In this document: positions 5,342 through 15,184 of the stretch, in pieces
Layout: each line of letters starts with the position of its first letter
How positions within the stretch are numbered: position 1 is the first letter of the stretch
From: Actinomycetota bacterium
GTDB taxonomy: Bacteria > Actinomycetota > Thermoleophilia > Gaiellales > Gaiellaceae
DNA: 64,000 nucleotides
NCBI GenBank assembly: GCA_003132665.1
Contig: PKYN01000002.1
Coordinates: forward strand, 62,001 to 126,000
Reading direction: 5' to 3'
Notes under the pieces: generated by a model
What the model was told of the DNA's origin: nothing
The model's input: the letters and a program-made list of their open reading frames with translations, nothing else
The model's database searches: none
Program-made: the position numbers and the translations under genes

Positions 5342-7030
5342 GTGACCGCGCTCTATCGCAAATACCGCCCGCAGGACTTCGACGAGGTCGTCGGGCAGGA
5401 GGCCGTGGTGCGGACGCTGACCAATGCGATCACGCACGGGCAGGTGCGGCAGGCCTACTTGTTCGCCGGGCCGCGCGGCACCGGTAAGACGTCGCTGGCG
5501 CGAATTTTGGCCAAGAGCCTGAACTGCGTGCAGGGGCCGACGGTCACTCCCGACAAGACCTGCCACGTCTGCCAGGCGATCGCGGCCGGTAACTCGCTCG
5601 ACGTGGTCGAGATGGACGCCGCCTCGCAGCGCGGCATCGACGACATCCGCGAGATCCGCGAGCGCGTCGTTCTGCAGCCGGTCGAGGGCCGCTACAAGGT
5701 CTACATCCTCGACGAGGCGCACCAGCTCACCGACGCGGCCTGGAACGCTCTGCTCAAGCTGATCGAGGAGCCGCCGCCGCACCTCGTCTTCGTCTTCTGC
5801 ACCACCGAGCTCTCGAAGGTGATCGCAACCGTGCGCTCGCGCTGCCAGGTCTTCGCCTTCGCCCGCCCGCGCCTGCCCGAGCTGGTGCAGGTGCTGGAGC
5901 ACGTCTGCAAGGCGGAAGAGATCGAGGCGCCCGGGCCGGCGCTGGCGCTGATCGCGCGGGCCGCGCGCGGTTCCTTCCGCGACGCCGTCTCGCTGCTCGA
6001 CCAACTCTCCTCTGCGACCGAGCACAAGCTGAGCGTCCAGGCGGTGCTGCAGCTGCTGGGGGTGATCGAGGAGGACGCCCTCTTCCGCCTGATCGACCTG
6101 GTCGTCGCCGGCGACACCGCGGGCGCGCTCGTCGCGATCGAGGAGCTGTCGAGCCAGGGGCAGGATCTGGGCCGGCTGATCGGCGACCTGCTCGAGCACC
6201 TGCGCTACCTGATGCTCGTGCAGCAGATGAACGAGGTGCCCGAGTCGCTGCCGGTGACCGAGGAGACGCGAGGCCGCCTACTCGAACAGGCGCACCAGCT
6301 TCCGCAGGCGACCGTGCTACGGCTCTGCGACCTGCTCGGAGACGCGATTCGCGACATGCGCGCCGGCGGCGATCCGCGCCTGCCGCTCGAGCTGGCGCTG
6401 GTCAAGGCAACCCGTCCCGCCGCCGACCTCTCCTGGGATGCGCTCTCACACCGGCTCGAGCTGCTCGAGCGGCGCCCGGCGAGTTCCACTCCCCCGCTTC
6501 CGGCTCCCGCCGAGACCAAGCCGGCGCCGAAGAAGAAGGAAGCGACCGCGCCCGAGCCCGCGAGCGCGCCAGATTCCGCCGAGCAAGCGGGCGAGAACGA
6601 GCAAGCAAGCGAGCCGAGCGCGTCGGCCGCAGCCGACTCCGCGGCCGACTCCCCGCCCGAGACGATCTCGGTTGAGCTGCAGCGCCTGCAGGAGGCCTGG
6701 CAGCGCTCGATCGTGCCGGCGATCGCCTCCATCCCCACGCGCTCGATCTTCCAGGAAGCCCGTCCGGTCACGCTCGAGGGCACGCGCCTGAGCATCGAGT
6801 TCCCGAACAGCGCCGCCTTCCACCGCAAGATGGCCGCCGACGAGAAGAACGCGGCCCAGCTTTCCGCCGCGATCTTCGAGCTGACCGGCGCCCGCCTCAG
6901 CCTCGAGTTCACGGTCGCGGAGAAGGCGCCGAGCGAGGACACGGAGGATGCCGGCCCCGAGCCGACGCCCGAGGAGGATCTGATCTCGCTGCTCAAGGAC
7001 ACGTTCGACGCACAAGAAGCCGAGGATTAG
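5342..7030 (+). CDS. dnaX: DNA polymerase III subunits gamma/tau
   Basis: Clamp-loader ATPase that loads the beta clamp and organises the replisome. Walker A is GPRGTGKTS (43-51) and the Walker B/DEAH box is LDEAHQ (124-127). The arginine-finger SRC motif is RSRCQVF and the zinc module lies at 62-77. Only three of the usual four zinc cysteines are visible (C62, C74, C77), with Asp71 where another Cys is expected. An Ala/Pro/Glu-rich linker (about 375-440) leads to a C-terminal tau-type domain. It starts with GTG. No frameshift signal for a separate gamma was sought further. Downstream ybaB is 14 bp away, the classic dnaX-ybaB order. Confidence 0.96.
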   Translation: MTALYRKYRPQDFDEVVGQEAVVRTLTNAITHGQVRQAYLFAGPRGTGKTSLARILAKSLNCVQGPTVTPDKTCHVCQAIAAGNSLDVVEMDAASQRGIDDIREIRERVVLQPVEGRYKVYILDEAHQLTDAAWNALLKLIEEPPPHLVFVFCTTELSKVIATVRSRCQVFAFARPRLPELVQVLEHVCKAEEIEAPGPALALIARAARGSFRDAVSLLDQLSSATEHKLSVQAVLQLLGVIEEDALFRLIDLVVAGDTAGALVAIEELSSQGQDLGRLIGDLLEHLRYLMLVQQMNEVPESLPVTEETRGRLLEQAHQLPQATVLRLCDLLGDAIRDMRAGGDPRLPLELALVKATRPAADLSWDALSHRLELLERRPASSTPPLPAPAETKPAPKKKEATAPEPASAPDSAEQAGENEQASEPSASAAADSAADSPPETISVELQRLQEAWQRSIVPAIASIPTRSIFQEARPVTLEGTRLSIEFPNSAAFHRKMAADEKNAAQLSAAIFELTGARLSLEFTVAEKAPSEDTEDAGPEPTPEEDLISLLKDTFDAQEAED

Positions 7031-7044
7031 GGAAAGAGGCCGCT

Positions 7045-7365
7045 ATGCCCATGGACATGAACCAGATGATGAAGCAATTCCAGCAGATGCAGGCCGAGAT
7101 GGAGCGGCTGCAGGCTGAGGCGGCCGCCGAGACAGTCGAGGCCTCGGCCGGCGGCGGCATGGTGACGGTGAAGGCCAACGGCGCGCGCGAGATCATCTCG
7201 GTGAAGGTCAAGCCGGAGGCGATCGACCCCAGCGACCCCGAGATGCTCGAAGACCTGATCGTCGCCGCGACCAACGAGGCGCTGCGCTCCGCCGACAAGA
7301 TGCTGCAGGCCAAGCTGGGCAGCCTGATGGGCGGGCTGGGCGACCTGCGCATGCCCGGGCTGTAG
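7045..7365 (+). CDS. ybaB: YbaB/EbfC family nucleoid-associated protein
   Basis: A small dimeric DNA-binding protein of the YbaB family. The Met/Gln-rich N-terminal helix (MNQMMKQFQQMQAEMERLQ) leads into a central beta segment GGGMVTVKANGAREIISVKV. The C-terminal helix carries LIVAATNEAL and ends in a glycine/methionine tail. At 106 aa it has the family length. It is co-directional with dnaX (14-bp gap). The usual partner recR lies further downstream, separated by an unrelated gene. Confidence 0.95.
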   Translation: MPMDMNQMMKQFQQMQAEMERLQAEAAAETVEASAGGGMVTVKANGAREIISVKVKPEAIDPSDPEMLEDLIVAATNEALRSADKMLQAKLGSLMGGLGDLRMPGL

Positions 7366-7436
7366 CTCCGGAACACGCTCGTTCCTCCCTCAGCGACAGT
7401 AACCGCGAGCCGAGAAACGCGTCATAGTAGAGCCGA

Positions 7437-8519
7437 ATGAGGCGAATACTCCCCCTTCGGACGAACCCTCTTTGGCGCTCACACCGGAACCGGCTCGCGT
7501 TACTTGCGATTCTCTTAATCGCCGCGACAATTGGGGCTCTGGCGCTCGCCGGCGTGTTCTCGCCAAACGAGGCGTCGTCGCGAGCGAAGCAGGGCATGCC
7601 GGTGGTTTCGCCGAAGACGCTGAAGGCGCTCGAACGCCTTAGCCGGACGAAACAGACGCCCCTCTACTATCTCGGTCGTCACTACAACGGACTGCCGTTA
7701 GTCGGCGTTAACAGCAGCGACCCGATGACTCTCATATATGCCGACTGCTCGGCTCTCGAGCTCAACACGTTCAGTCCTCGATGCCGAAGAGCGGTCGAGG
7801 TTGAACTGTGGCGACTCATTCCGGGCGAGATCTCGACGCAAGGACGTTGCACGTTCAGTGGCCGGGTGCGCAATGCGACGGTGGCGCTATTCCCCTCCAA
7901 TCCGCAGACCCTGCGCGTCTTCGCAAGGGAGACGACCGTCTATATCAGCGCTAAGTCCCTTCACGACAACATTGCGGCGGCGCGGGCGCTGCAAGGACTG
8001 AACGTACGGCTCACTCCGTCGGAGCCGCTGCCGTCAAGAGACGTCAGCCGTCAGCTCGGCCGCTGCCGGCCTCCGAAAAAGCAGCCGCCCATGACGCCCA
8101 AGCAGCGCTACGAGCGGCAAATGCAACAATCCTGGACGGCCGCATCCGCATCGGAGTTGAGCCTCCCCGACCCCGCCTACGCGGCGGACAGTCGCGCCGT
8201 CGCGCGATCATTCGTTACTAACGTAGGGACGTTCCCGCTCCTTCTCCGCAACGAAGCGACTCGCCTCAGTGGCATTCGCCCTCCGGCCGCCGTCGCCGGT
8301 CTCCAAGCGAAGCTGGTCGGCGAACTTCGAGCCTACGCTGATGATGTCGACGTAGCGCTGGAGATCATCCGCGACGGCGCCTGGAGCGATAAGCCGGTGT
8401 ACACGTCGAAGCGCAAAGAGCTCGAAGCTCGCTTCAGTGGCCACTCCAAGACAATCATCGCCATCGTCACTTCCTTCGAGAAGCGCGGTTACGTGATCGC
8501 TCGGAAATCAGGGGACTAG
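7437..8519 (+). CDS. Hypothetical membrane-anchored protein between ybaB and recR
   Basis: I do not recognise this 360-aa protein. It has a basic N-terminus and one hydrophobic segment (about 20-43, LALLAILLIAATIGALALAG), so it is probably anchored with the rest outside. Four or more cysteines in the extracytoplasmic part (YADCSALEL, PRCRRAV, GRCTFSG, LGRCRPP) could form disulfides. Residues about 225-355 look helical. The codon use is somewhat less GC-biased than its neighbours, and it interrupts the common ybaB-recR pair, so it may be a later insertion. Confidence 0.75.
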   Translation: MRRILPLRTNPLWRSHRNRLALLAILLIAATIGALALAGVFSPNEASSRAKQGMPVVSPKTLKALERLSRTKQTPLYYLGRHYNGLPLVGVNSSDPMTLIYADCSALELNTFSPRCRRAVEVELWRLIPGEISTQGRCTFSGRVRNATVALFPSNPQTLRVFARETTVYISAKSLHDNIAAARALQGLNVRLTPSEPLPSRDVSRQLGRCRPPKKQPPMTPKQRYERQMQQSWTAASASELSLPDPAYAADSRAVARSFVTNVGTFPLLLRNEATRLSGIRPPAAVAGLQAKLVGELRAYADDVDVALEIIRDGAWSDKPVYTSKRKELEARFSGHSKTIIAIVTSFEKRGYVIARKSGD

Positions 8520-8612
8520 ACGCGAGAATCGCGGCGCCCTGACCGCGAGAAGTGCCTCACGAACGCAACCCGAGCGCCCGACCTGTCCGGAAGAGACAGG
8601 CAAAATGCACGG

Positions 8613-9203
8613 ATGCCCTCTCCGGCGATCGAGAACCTTGTCGCGCAGCTGACCCGCCTGCCCTCGATCGGGCAGCGAACGGCGCGCCGGCTCGCCTTCC
8701 ATCTGCTGCAGGTGCCGAAGGAAGAGGCGATCGCGCTGGCCGAGGCGATCATCGATGTGAAGGAGCGCGTCCACTTTTGCGCCGAGTGCGGCAACCTGAC
8801 CGAGGAGGAGCTCTGCTCGATCTGCCTCGACCAGCGCCGCGACCGGCACCTGCTCTGCGTCGTCGAGCAGCCGGTGGACGTCGTCTCGCTCGAGCGCACG
8901 CACGAGTTTCGCGGCCTCTATCACGTGCTCGGCGGCGCGCTCTCGCCGCTCGATGGAGTGGAGCCGCGCGACCTGCGCATCGAGGAGCTGCTGCGCCGCA
9001 TCGACAAGGGCGGCGTCGAGGAGGTCGTGATCGCCACCAACCCGAACATGACCGGCGAGGCGACCGCCTCCTACATCGCCGACCAGCTGCGCGGCCGCGC
9101 CCGCGTCACCCGCCTGGCCAGCGGCCTGCCCGTGGGCGGCGACCTGGAGTACGCCGACGAGGTCACGCTCGGGCGCGCGCTCGAGGGCCGGCGCGAGATG
9201 TGA
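8613..9203 (+). CDS. recR: Recombination mediator RecR
   Basis: RecFOR-pathway protein that helps load RecA on gapped DNA. At 196 aa it shows the family order: helix-hairpin-helix (LTRLPSIGQRTARRLAFHLL), a Cys4 zinc module (HFCAECGNLTEEELCSICLD), then a Toprim domain (LLCVVEQPVDVVSLERT to EEVVIATNPNMTGEATASYI). The C-terminal Walker-like segment TRLASGLPVGGDLEYADEVTL completes the domain. It lies downstream of dnaX/ybaB, as in most bacteria, though separated here by a hypothetical gene. Confidence 0.96.
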   Translation: MPSPAIENLVAQLTRLPSIGQRTARRLAFHLLQVPKEEAIALAEAIIDVKERVHFCAECGNLTEEELCSICLDQRRDRHLLCVVEQPVDVVSLERTHEFRGLYHVLGGALSPLDGVEPRDLRIEELLRRIDKGGVEEVVIATNPNMTGEATASYIADQLRGRARVTRLASGLPVGGDLEYADEVTLGRALEGRREM

Positions 9204-9313
9204 CCGAGCGGCGCCCGCTCGCGGTTCCCTGGCGAAAAAGAGCTCTCGACAAGTAGCATTCGAGCTTAGGGCGGGAGATCCCACTGCGAACTATCCCCGC
9301 ACCGGCCACGACT

Positions 9314-10553
<1,240 letters not shown>

Positions 10554-10561
<8 letters not shown>

Positions 10562-11531
10562 CCCGCTCGAGAACGCCCGCATCGGCGTCATCGGCGCCAC
10601 CGGCGCGGTCGGAACGCTCACCCTGCGCCTGCTTTCCGAGCGCGGCTACAAGAACGTGCGCGCCTTCGCGTCGGCTCGCTCGACCGGGAAAGAGCTGCCC
10701 TTCGGCGAGGGAAAGCTGATCGTCGAGGAAGCCACCCCCGACGCGCTCCGAGCCGGCGATCTCGACCTCTGCCTGTTCTCTGTCGGCACCTCCAGGTCGA
10801 AGGAGTTCGTCCCCTACGCCTCCGAGGGCGGCGCGATCTGCATCGACAAGTCCTCGGCCTACCGCCTGGTTGACGGCTACCCGCTCGTCGTACCGGAGGT
10901 GAACGGCGTCCGGGCGCTCGAGGCGCTGGAGCGCGATCGCATCATCGCCAACCCGAACTGCTGCGCCATCCCGCTCACGACGACGCTGAAGCCGCTGCAC
11001 GACTCGGCCGGGCTCGTCAGCGTGCACGTCGCCACCTATCAGTCGGTATCGGGCGCGGGCGCCAAGCGCATGGAGGCGCTCAGGGCCGAGAATCCCGCCG
11101 AGCACAACCTGATCATGGACTGGACATGGGAGGACGAGGACTCCGACGAGGAGTCGAAGCTGCGCCAGGAGACGCAAAAGATCCTCGAGCTGCCCGAGTT
11201 GCCCGTGGCGCCGACCTGCGTGCGCGTGCCGGTGCTGGTCGGTCACTCCGAGGCGGTCTGGATCGAGCTGGAAGACGATCTCTCGCCCGAGCAAGCCGCC
11301 CAGATTTTGCGCCAGGCGCCTAGTGTGCGCGTGCTCGACCTGCCCGAGTTCCCGACCCCCAGGGACGCGGCCGGGGGCGACGAGGTGCTGGTTGGGCGCA
11401 TCCGCCGCGATCCCACCGTCGCACGCGGTCTCTCTCTCTATCTGAGCTGCGACAACCTGCGTAAGGGCGCCGCTCTGAACGCTCTACAAATCGCGGAGCT
11501 GGTGCTCGCCGCCGAGACCGCCAGAACCTGA
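10554..11531 (+). CDS. asd: Aspartate-semialdehyde dehydrogenase
   Basis: NADPH-dependent reduction of aspartyl phosphate to the semialdehyde, the step after LysC. The nucleotide-binding start is IGVIGATGAVG. The catalytic cysteine is C136 in NPNCCAIP and the acid/base histidine lies in RVPVLVGHSEAV. The C-terminal DNLRKGAALNALQIAE motif is intact. At 325 aa it is slightly shorter than the usual 340. It forms a two-gene operon with lysC. Confidence 0.95.
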
Positions 11532-11559
11532 GAAAGAACGCGCCTGTTAACGTCCGGGC

Positions 11560-12435
11560 ATGCGCGTAGGCGCTCTGGCCGCGATCATCGTCGCCCTCCT
11601 GATCGGCCAGCTGCCCGCGGGCGCGGCCAAGAGCTCCCCGCCTACGCCGATCTTGTTGGCGGCGGGTGATATCGCCGACTGCTCGCTAAACGGCGCCCGG
11701 CTGACAGCCGCCTTGATCGACAGCCGTCCGGGCACAGTCGCGGCGATCGGAGACACCGCCTATCCGACGGGATCGGTAAGCGACTTTTCGAACTGCTACC
11801 AACCGACCTGGGGCCGCTTCAAGGGCCGCACCCGGCCGGCGCTCGGAAACCACGAGTACCTGACCGCGGGTGCCAGCGCGTACTTCGCTTACTTCGGGCA
11901 TAAGGCCGCGCCGCCCGGCGGTTATTACAGCTACCGGCTCGGCAGCTGGCACATCGTCGTCATCAACTCCAACTGCGACCAGATCGGCGGCTGCGGGCCC
12001 GGATCGAAGCAACTTCGCTGGCTACAGGCCGATCTCGCCCAGCATAAGGCGCGCTGCTCGCTCGCCTACTGGCACAGCCCGCGCTTCTCCTCCGGCCCGC
12101 ACGGCTCGGACGAGACGATGCAACCGATCTGGGCCGCGCTGGCCAAAGCCGGCGCCGACATAGTCCTGAACGGCCACGACCATCTCTACCAACGATTCGC
12201 TCCACTCGAGGCATCCGGTCACATCAACCCGGAACGGGGAATGCGCGAGTTCGTCGTCGGGACGGGCGGTGGCCCCTTCTATCACGCCGTCACAAAAATC
12301 CCCTCGAGCAGGAAGATAGTCACTTCACGCTGGGGCGTTTTGCGCCTGAAGCTGGGTACGAACCGTTATTACTGGCGCTTTCTCTCTACGCCCAACGGGC
12401 GCGTACTCGACGCCGGCAGTAGCGCCTGTCACTGA
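11560..12435 (+). CDS. Secreted metallophosphoesterase (purple acid phosphatase-like)
   Basis: A hydrophobic signal peptide (about 1-22, ending AGA) precedes a calcineurin-like phosphoesterase domain. Metal-ligand motifs are AAGDIADC, AIGDTAYPTG, LGNHEYL, YWHSPRFSS and NGHDHLYQRF. This order matches the alkaline/acid phosphatase type III group found in actinobacterial exported proteins. The substrate is unknown. The length is 291 aa. Cysteine pairs (C40, C68 and others) may be oxidised outside the cell. It starts 28 bp after asd but is probably a separate unit. Confidence 0.88.
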   Translation: MRVGALAAIIVALLIGQLPAGAAKSSPPTPILLAAGDIADCSLNGARLTAALIDSRPGTVAAIGDTAYPTGSVSDFSNCYQPTWGRFKGRTRPALGNHEYLTAGASAYFAYFGHKAAPPGGYYSYRLGSWHIVVINSNCDQIGGCGPGSKQLRWLQADLAQHKARCSLAYWHSPRFSSGPHGSDETMQPIWAALAKAGADIVLNGHDHLYQRFAPLEASGHINPERGMREFVVGTGGGPFYHAVTKIPSSRKIVTSRWGVLRLKLGTNRYYWRFLSTPNGRVLDAGSSACH

Positions 12436-12551
12436 ACCGGCGGAGCCTTACTAACGAAGGCAATGTGGCGGAGCCCGCCCTTGGAGATCTTGATGCGGAC
12501 GGTCACGACCTTGCCGGAATCTTCGGCGCGGTGCCGCCGGCTGCATCGACC

Positions 12552-13172
12552 TTACGGCCGCGGCGGCGCCGGCAGGGGAGCCGGCAGGTAGAAGCGCTTG
12601 AGCTTGGCGATGAGGCCCGGCTCGGCCTCGGCGCGGGGATCGAGCCCACCCAGCTCCAGTCGCGCCAGCTGCACACGGCCCGTCTCACGAATCGTGACGA
12701 AACCGAGATCGGCCAGAAGGTCGTGCGGAAAGATCGCGCGATGACAGATCAGCCGCTCTTCGAAGTCGTCCTCTTCGCCGTAGCGATAGGCGAAGGCCTC
12801 CAGCGCCTCGGCGCCCCTGGAGCGCGCCTCGCCCGCGGCGGCCAGGAAGAGCGACTGGATGACCCAAGGAGAAGCCGGATCGACCAGATAGGCGCAGGTG
12901 ACGAGCACCGCGTCCTGCGAGGCCGGACCGGCCGGAAGCCTCTGCGAGCGCGGAAACAGGAACGCGGGCCCGTACTGCATCACTCCGAGCGGGCGCTTGT
13001 CGTCGTCGACGTAGATCATCCCCCAAGGGCCCCAACTCTCTTCGGCCAGGTCGATCCAGCGCTTCTTGTTGACCGATTTACCGCCGCGTGCCTGCCACCA
13101 CACGCAGCTGTGGCAAACGGTTGGAGCGCTCTGCAGCGTCCCACGCGAGAGCGGCTCCAGGCGCGGGCTCAT
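12552..13172 (-). CDS. GNAT-like acetyltransferase family protein
   Basis: The 206-aa protein has a Cys/Trp-rich lead (CHSCVWWQ). The core resembles actinobacterial GNAT-family proteins: GMIYVDDDKRPLGVMQYGP, a central VLVTCAYLVDPASPWVIQSLFLAAAGEARSRG acetyl-CoA-binding-like segment, then RAIFPHDLLADLGFVTI. The substrate is unknown. Its ATG overlaps the stop of the Asp23-like gene (ATGA), so it is the last gene of the minus-strand unit that begins with sdhA. The family call is moderately sure. Confidence 0.75.
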   Translation of the reverse strand: MSPRLEPLSRGTLQSAPTVCHSCVWWQARGGKSVNKKRWIDLAEESWGPWGMIYVDDDKRPLGVMQYGPAFLFPRSQRLPAGPASQDAVLVTCAYLVDPASPWVIQSLFLAAAGEARSRGAEALEAFAYRYGEEDDFEERLICHRAIFPHDLLADLGFVTIRETGRVQLARLELGGLDPRAEAEPGLIAKLKRFYLPAPLPAPPRP

Positions 13173-13477
13173 TCCTGCCCGGGCTCGACCTGGGCGACGA
13201 CGACATCTACGGCGGACAGATCGACGTCGGCCATCACCTTCAAATACCGGCGCACGCGCCGCTGCACCTCACGCGCAACCGGAGCGATCGGCATGCCGTA
13301 CTCCAGCACCACGGGTATCTGCAGATGCACGCCGTCCTCGCCGACTCGGACGCGCACGCCGGGTTGCCGGCGCAGATGGCTCGTAATCACCCGGCGGACT
13401 CCCTCTACCTCGCGCGCCGCGTCGGCCGCGTAGCGAGCGAGCACCTCCGGCGAGATCAGCGCCTGTCCGTCATCCAT
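13169..13477 (-). CDS. Asp23/Gls24 family protein
   Basis: About 102 aa, starting MDDGQALISPEVLARYAADA. The domain follows the Asp23 (DUF322) pattern: alternating strands EVEGV, GVRVRVGEDGVHLQIPVVLEYG, helix IAPVAREVQRRV, and VDLSAVDVVVAQVE. Firmicutes homologues are membrane-associated envelope-stress or cell-envelope proteins. I chose the ATG at 13477, which overlaps the metallophosphatase stop by 8 bp; a longer open frame upstream reads through that gene and is unlikely to be used. The stop overlaps the GNAT start. Confidence 0.85.
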   Translation of the reverse strand: MDDGQALISPEVLARYAADAAREVEGVRRVITSHLRRQPGVRVRVGEDGVHLQIPVVLEYGMPIAPVAREVQRRVRRYLKVMADVDLSAVDVVVAQVEPGQE

Positions 13478-14288
13478 CACTACAGGATCGCAGAAGTAGC
13501 TCGGTTGCCTCGGGGCGGGCGAAAATGCGGAAGGGAAGAAAGGTCGTGCCGAGCCCCGCCGAGAGATGAAGAAGCCCGCTCGGGCGCCGTATGAGGCCCC
13601 TTCCCCGGCGTTCACGGGGGTACGCGAAACGGAGCTTCCCGCCCGGGTAAGGAAGCGCGATCTGGCCGTCGTGCAGGTGCCCGGCGCAGATCAGGTCGAA
13701 GGACTGGGGCGGCATGCGCCCCGCGATGCCGGGGAAGTGACAGAGACAGATTCGAAGCGCCGCCTCCGGATCGGCGAGCAGCTGCGGCGCGGCTCGCCTT
13801 GCGTGATAGGTGCGCGGATCGACGCCCACGATCTGAACCCGCTTCCCCCGGATCTCGACGCTGCGCGCTTCGTCGAAAAGCAGCGTCGCCGGCTCGAGCT
13901 CGCGCACGGCCGAGGGCCGCGAGAAGGGATCACGCGAGAGGGCGAAATCGTGATTGCCGAGGACGACGAAGCAGTTTTCGAGCCGCCCGAGCAGGCGCCT
14001 CAGCTCGGCCTCGCCGCGCGGGCGCGAGAGCAGGTCGCCGCTCACCAGTACCAGGTCGGGCTTGCGCTCGCTCACCCAGCCAATGGCATCGACGACCGCC
14101 CGATGCCCGTGCGAACGAGCACCGAGATGCAGATCGCCGATATGAGCGATGCGCAGGCCGTCGAGCTCCTGCGGCAGGCCCGGTATGGGCACCTCCAGCT
14201 CCACCAGCCGCAGCCAGCCGGCCTCGAAGACGCCCCAGCCGAGCACGGAGAGAAGCAGCGCCGCCAACGCGACGATGATCCAGATCAT
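13470..14288 (-). CDS. Membrane-anchored metallophosphoesterase (YkuE-like)
   Basis: One N-terminal transmembrane helix (about 1-23) is followed by a calcineurin-like domain. The metal-site motifs are HIGDLHLG, VSGDLLS, LGNHDF, CLCHFPG and CAGHLHDGQ, all intact. YkuE-type enzymes include phosphodiesterases and lipid-linked phosphatases; the substrate here is unknown. It overlaps the upstream sdhE stop (ATGA) and the downstream Asp23 start. Being locked into a succinate dehydrogenase operon is unusual. Confidence 0.9.
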   Translation of the reverse strand: MIWIIVALAALLLSVLGWGVFEAGWLRLVELEVPIPGLPQELDGLRIAHIGDLHLGARSHGHRAVVDAIGWVSERKPDLVLVSGDLLSRPRGEAELRRLLGRLENCFVVLGNHDFALSRDPFSRPSAVRELEPATLLFDEARSVEIRGKRVQIVGVDPRTYHARRAAPQLLADPEAALRICLCHFPGIAGRMPPQSFDLICAGHLHDGQIALPYPGGKLRFAYPRERRGRGLIRRPSGLLHLSAGLGTTFLPFRIFARPEATELLLRSCSDG

Positions 14289-15184
14289 CGTTCTCCCCCG
14301 AGCGGCGACTCCAACCTCGCGAGCACAGGTCCCATCGAGACGACATGGCGCGAGAGCTCGAGCTGGACGGGCTCCAGCCCGGCGGCCAGCGCGATCATCT
14401 GCGAGAGATGGAAGATCGGTAGGCCGAGCTTCTTCCCTTGCGCCCGCTCGGCGCTCTTCTGCCAGGCGTCGAGCGAGAGGTGGCAGAGCGGACAGGAGCT
14501 GACCATCGCCTCGGCACCGGCTTCGAGCGCCTGCTCGAGCGGACGCGCCAGCTCGGCCAGCGACGTCTTCTCGCGTGCCAGCAGGATCGGGAAGCCGCAG
14601 CAGAGCGTCTTGGCCGGGTAGTCGACGGGCTCGCCGCCGCAGGCCTCGATCACGGCCTCGAGCGAGCTGGGCCGGTCGGGATCCTCGAAGCCCATCAGCT
14701 TCGAGGGACGAAGTAGCTGGCAGCCGTAGAAGGGCGCCACGCGCAGCCCGTCCAGCTTCTTCACGGCGATCTCCTTCAGGCGCTCGAGCCCTTCGCCGCG
14801 CGCGATCAGCCAGAGCAGGTGCGTCACCTCGACTCCGCCGGAATACGTCCGCGCGCCCGAGCGCTCCAGATTCTCGTTCACCCGTGTGCGCAGCTCATCG
14901 TCCGTGAGCTGCCAGGCCGCTTGCCTGAGGTTGAGCGTGCAGACGTTGCAGATGGTGAGGACCTCGTCCAGCCCTGCGTGCTCGGCCTCGGCCAGGATGC
15001 GCGCGTTCAGGTGCAGCGCGTAGTCGGGATCGGCCGTCTGAATGTCGCCGGCGCCGCAGCAGGTGACGTTCTCCAGCTCCACCAGTTCCAGCCCCAGTTT
15101 GGGCGCCAGCGCCCTGGTCGAAGAGTCGAGCTCGTGGGCGGAGAGCCCGGCCAGGCAGCCCTTGTAATAGGCGATCCGGCGCAT
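14285..15184 (-). CDS. sdhE: Succinate dehydrogenase subunit E, heterodisulfide reductase B-like (CCG domains)
   Basis: The 299-aa protein starts MRRIAYYKGCLA and carries two CCG-type cysteine motifs. The first is NVTCCGAGDIQ with ICNVCTLN; the second is FYGCQLLRP, KTLCCGFP and SSCPLCHLSL. These match HdrB and the third subunit of type E succinate:quinone and fumarate reductases, where they bind a [4Fe-4S] cluster and replace the usual haem-b membrane anchor. The ATG overlaps the sdhB stop by one base (TGATG-like). The subunit role is inferred from context and motifs. Confidence 0.9.
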   Translation of the reverse strand: MRRIAYYKGCLAGLSAHELDSSTRALAPKLGLELVELENVTCCGAGDIQTADPDYALHLNARILAEAEHAGLDEVLTICNVCTLNLRQAAWQLTDDELRTRVNENLERSGARTYSGGVEVTHLLWLIARGEGLERLKEIAVKKLDGLRVAPFYGCQLLRPSKLMGFEDPDRPSSLEAVIEACGGEPVDYPAKTLCCGFPILLAREKTSLAELARPLEQALEAGAEAMVSSCPLCHLSLDAWQKSAERAQGKKLGLPIFHLSQMIALAAGLEPVQLELSRHVVSMGPVLARLESPLGGER

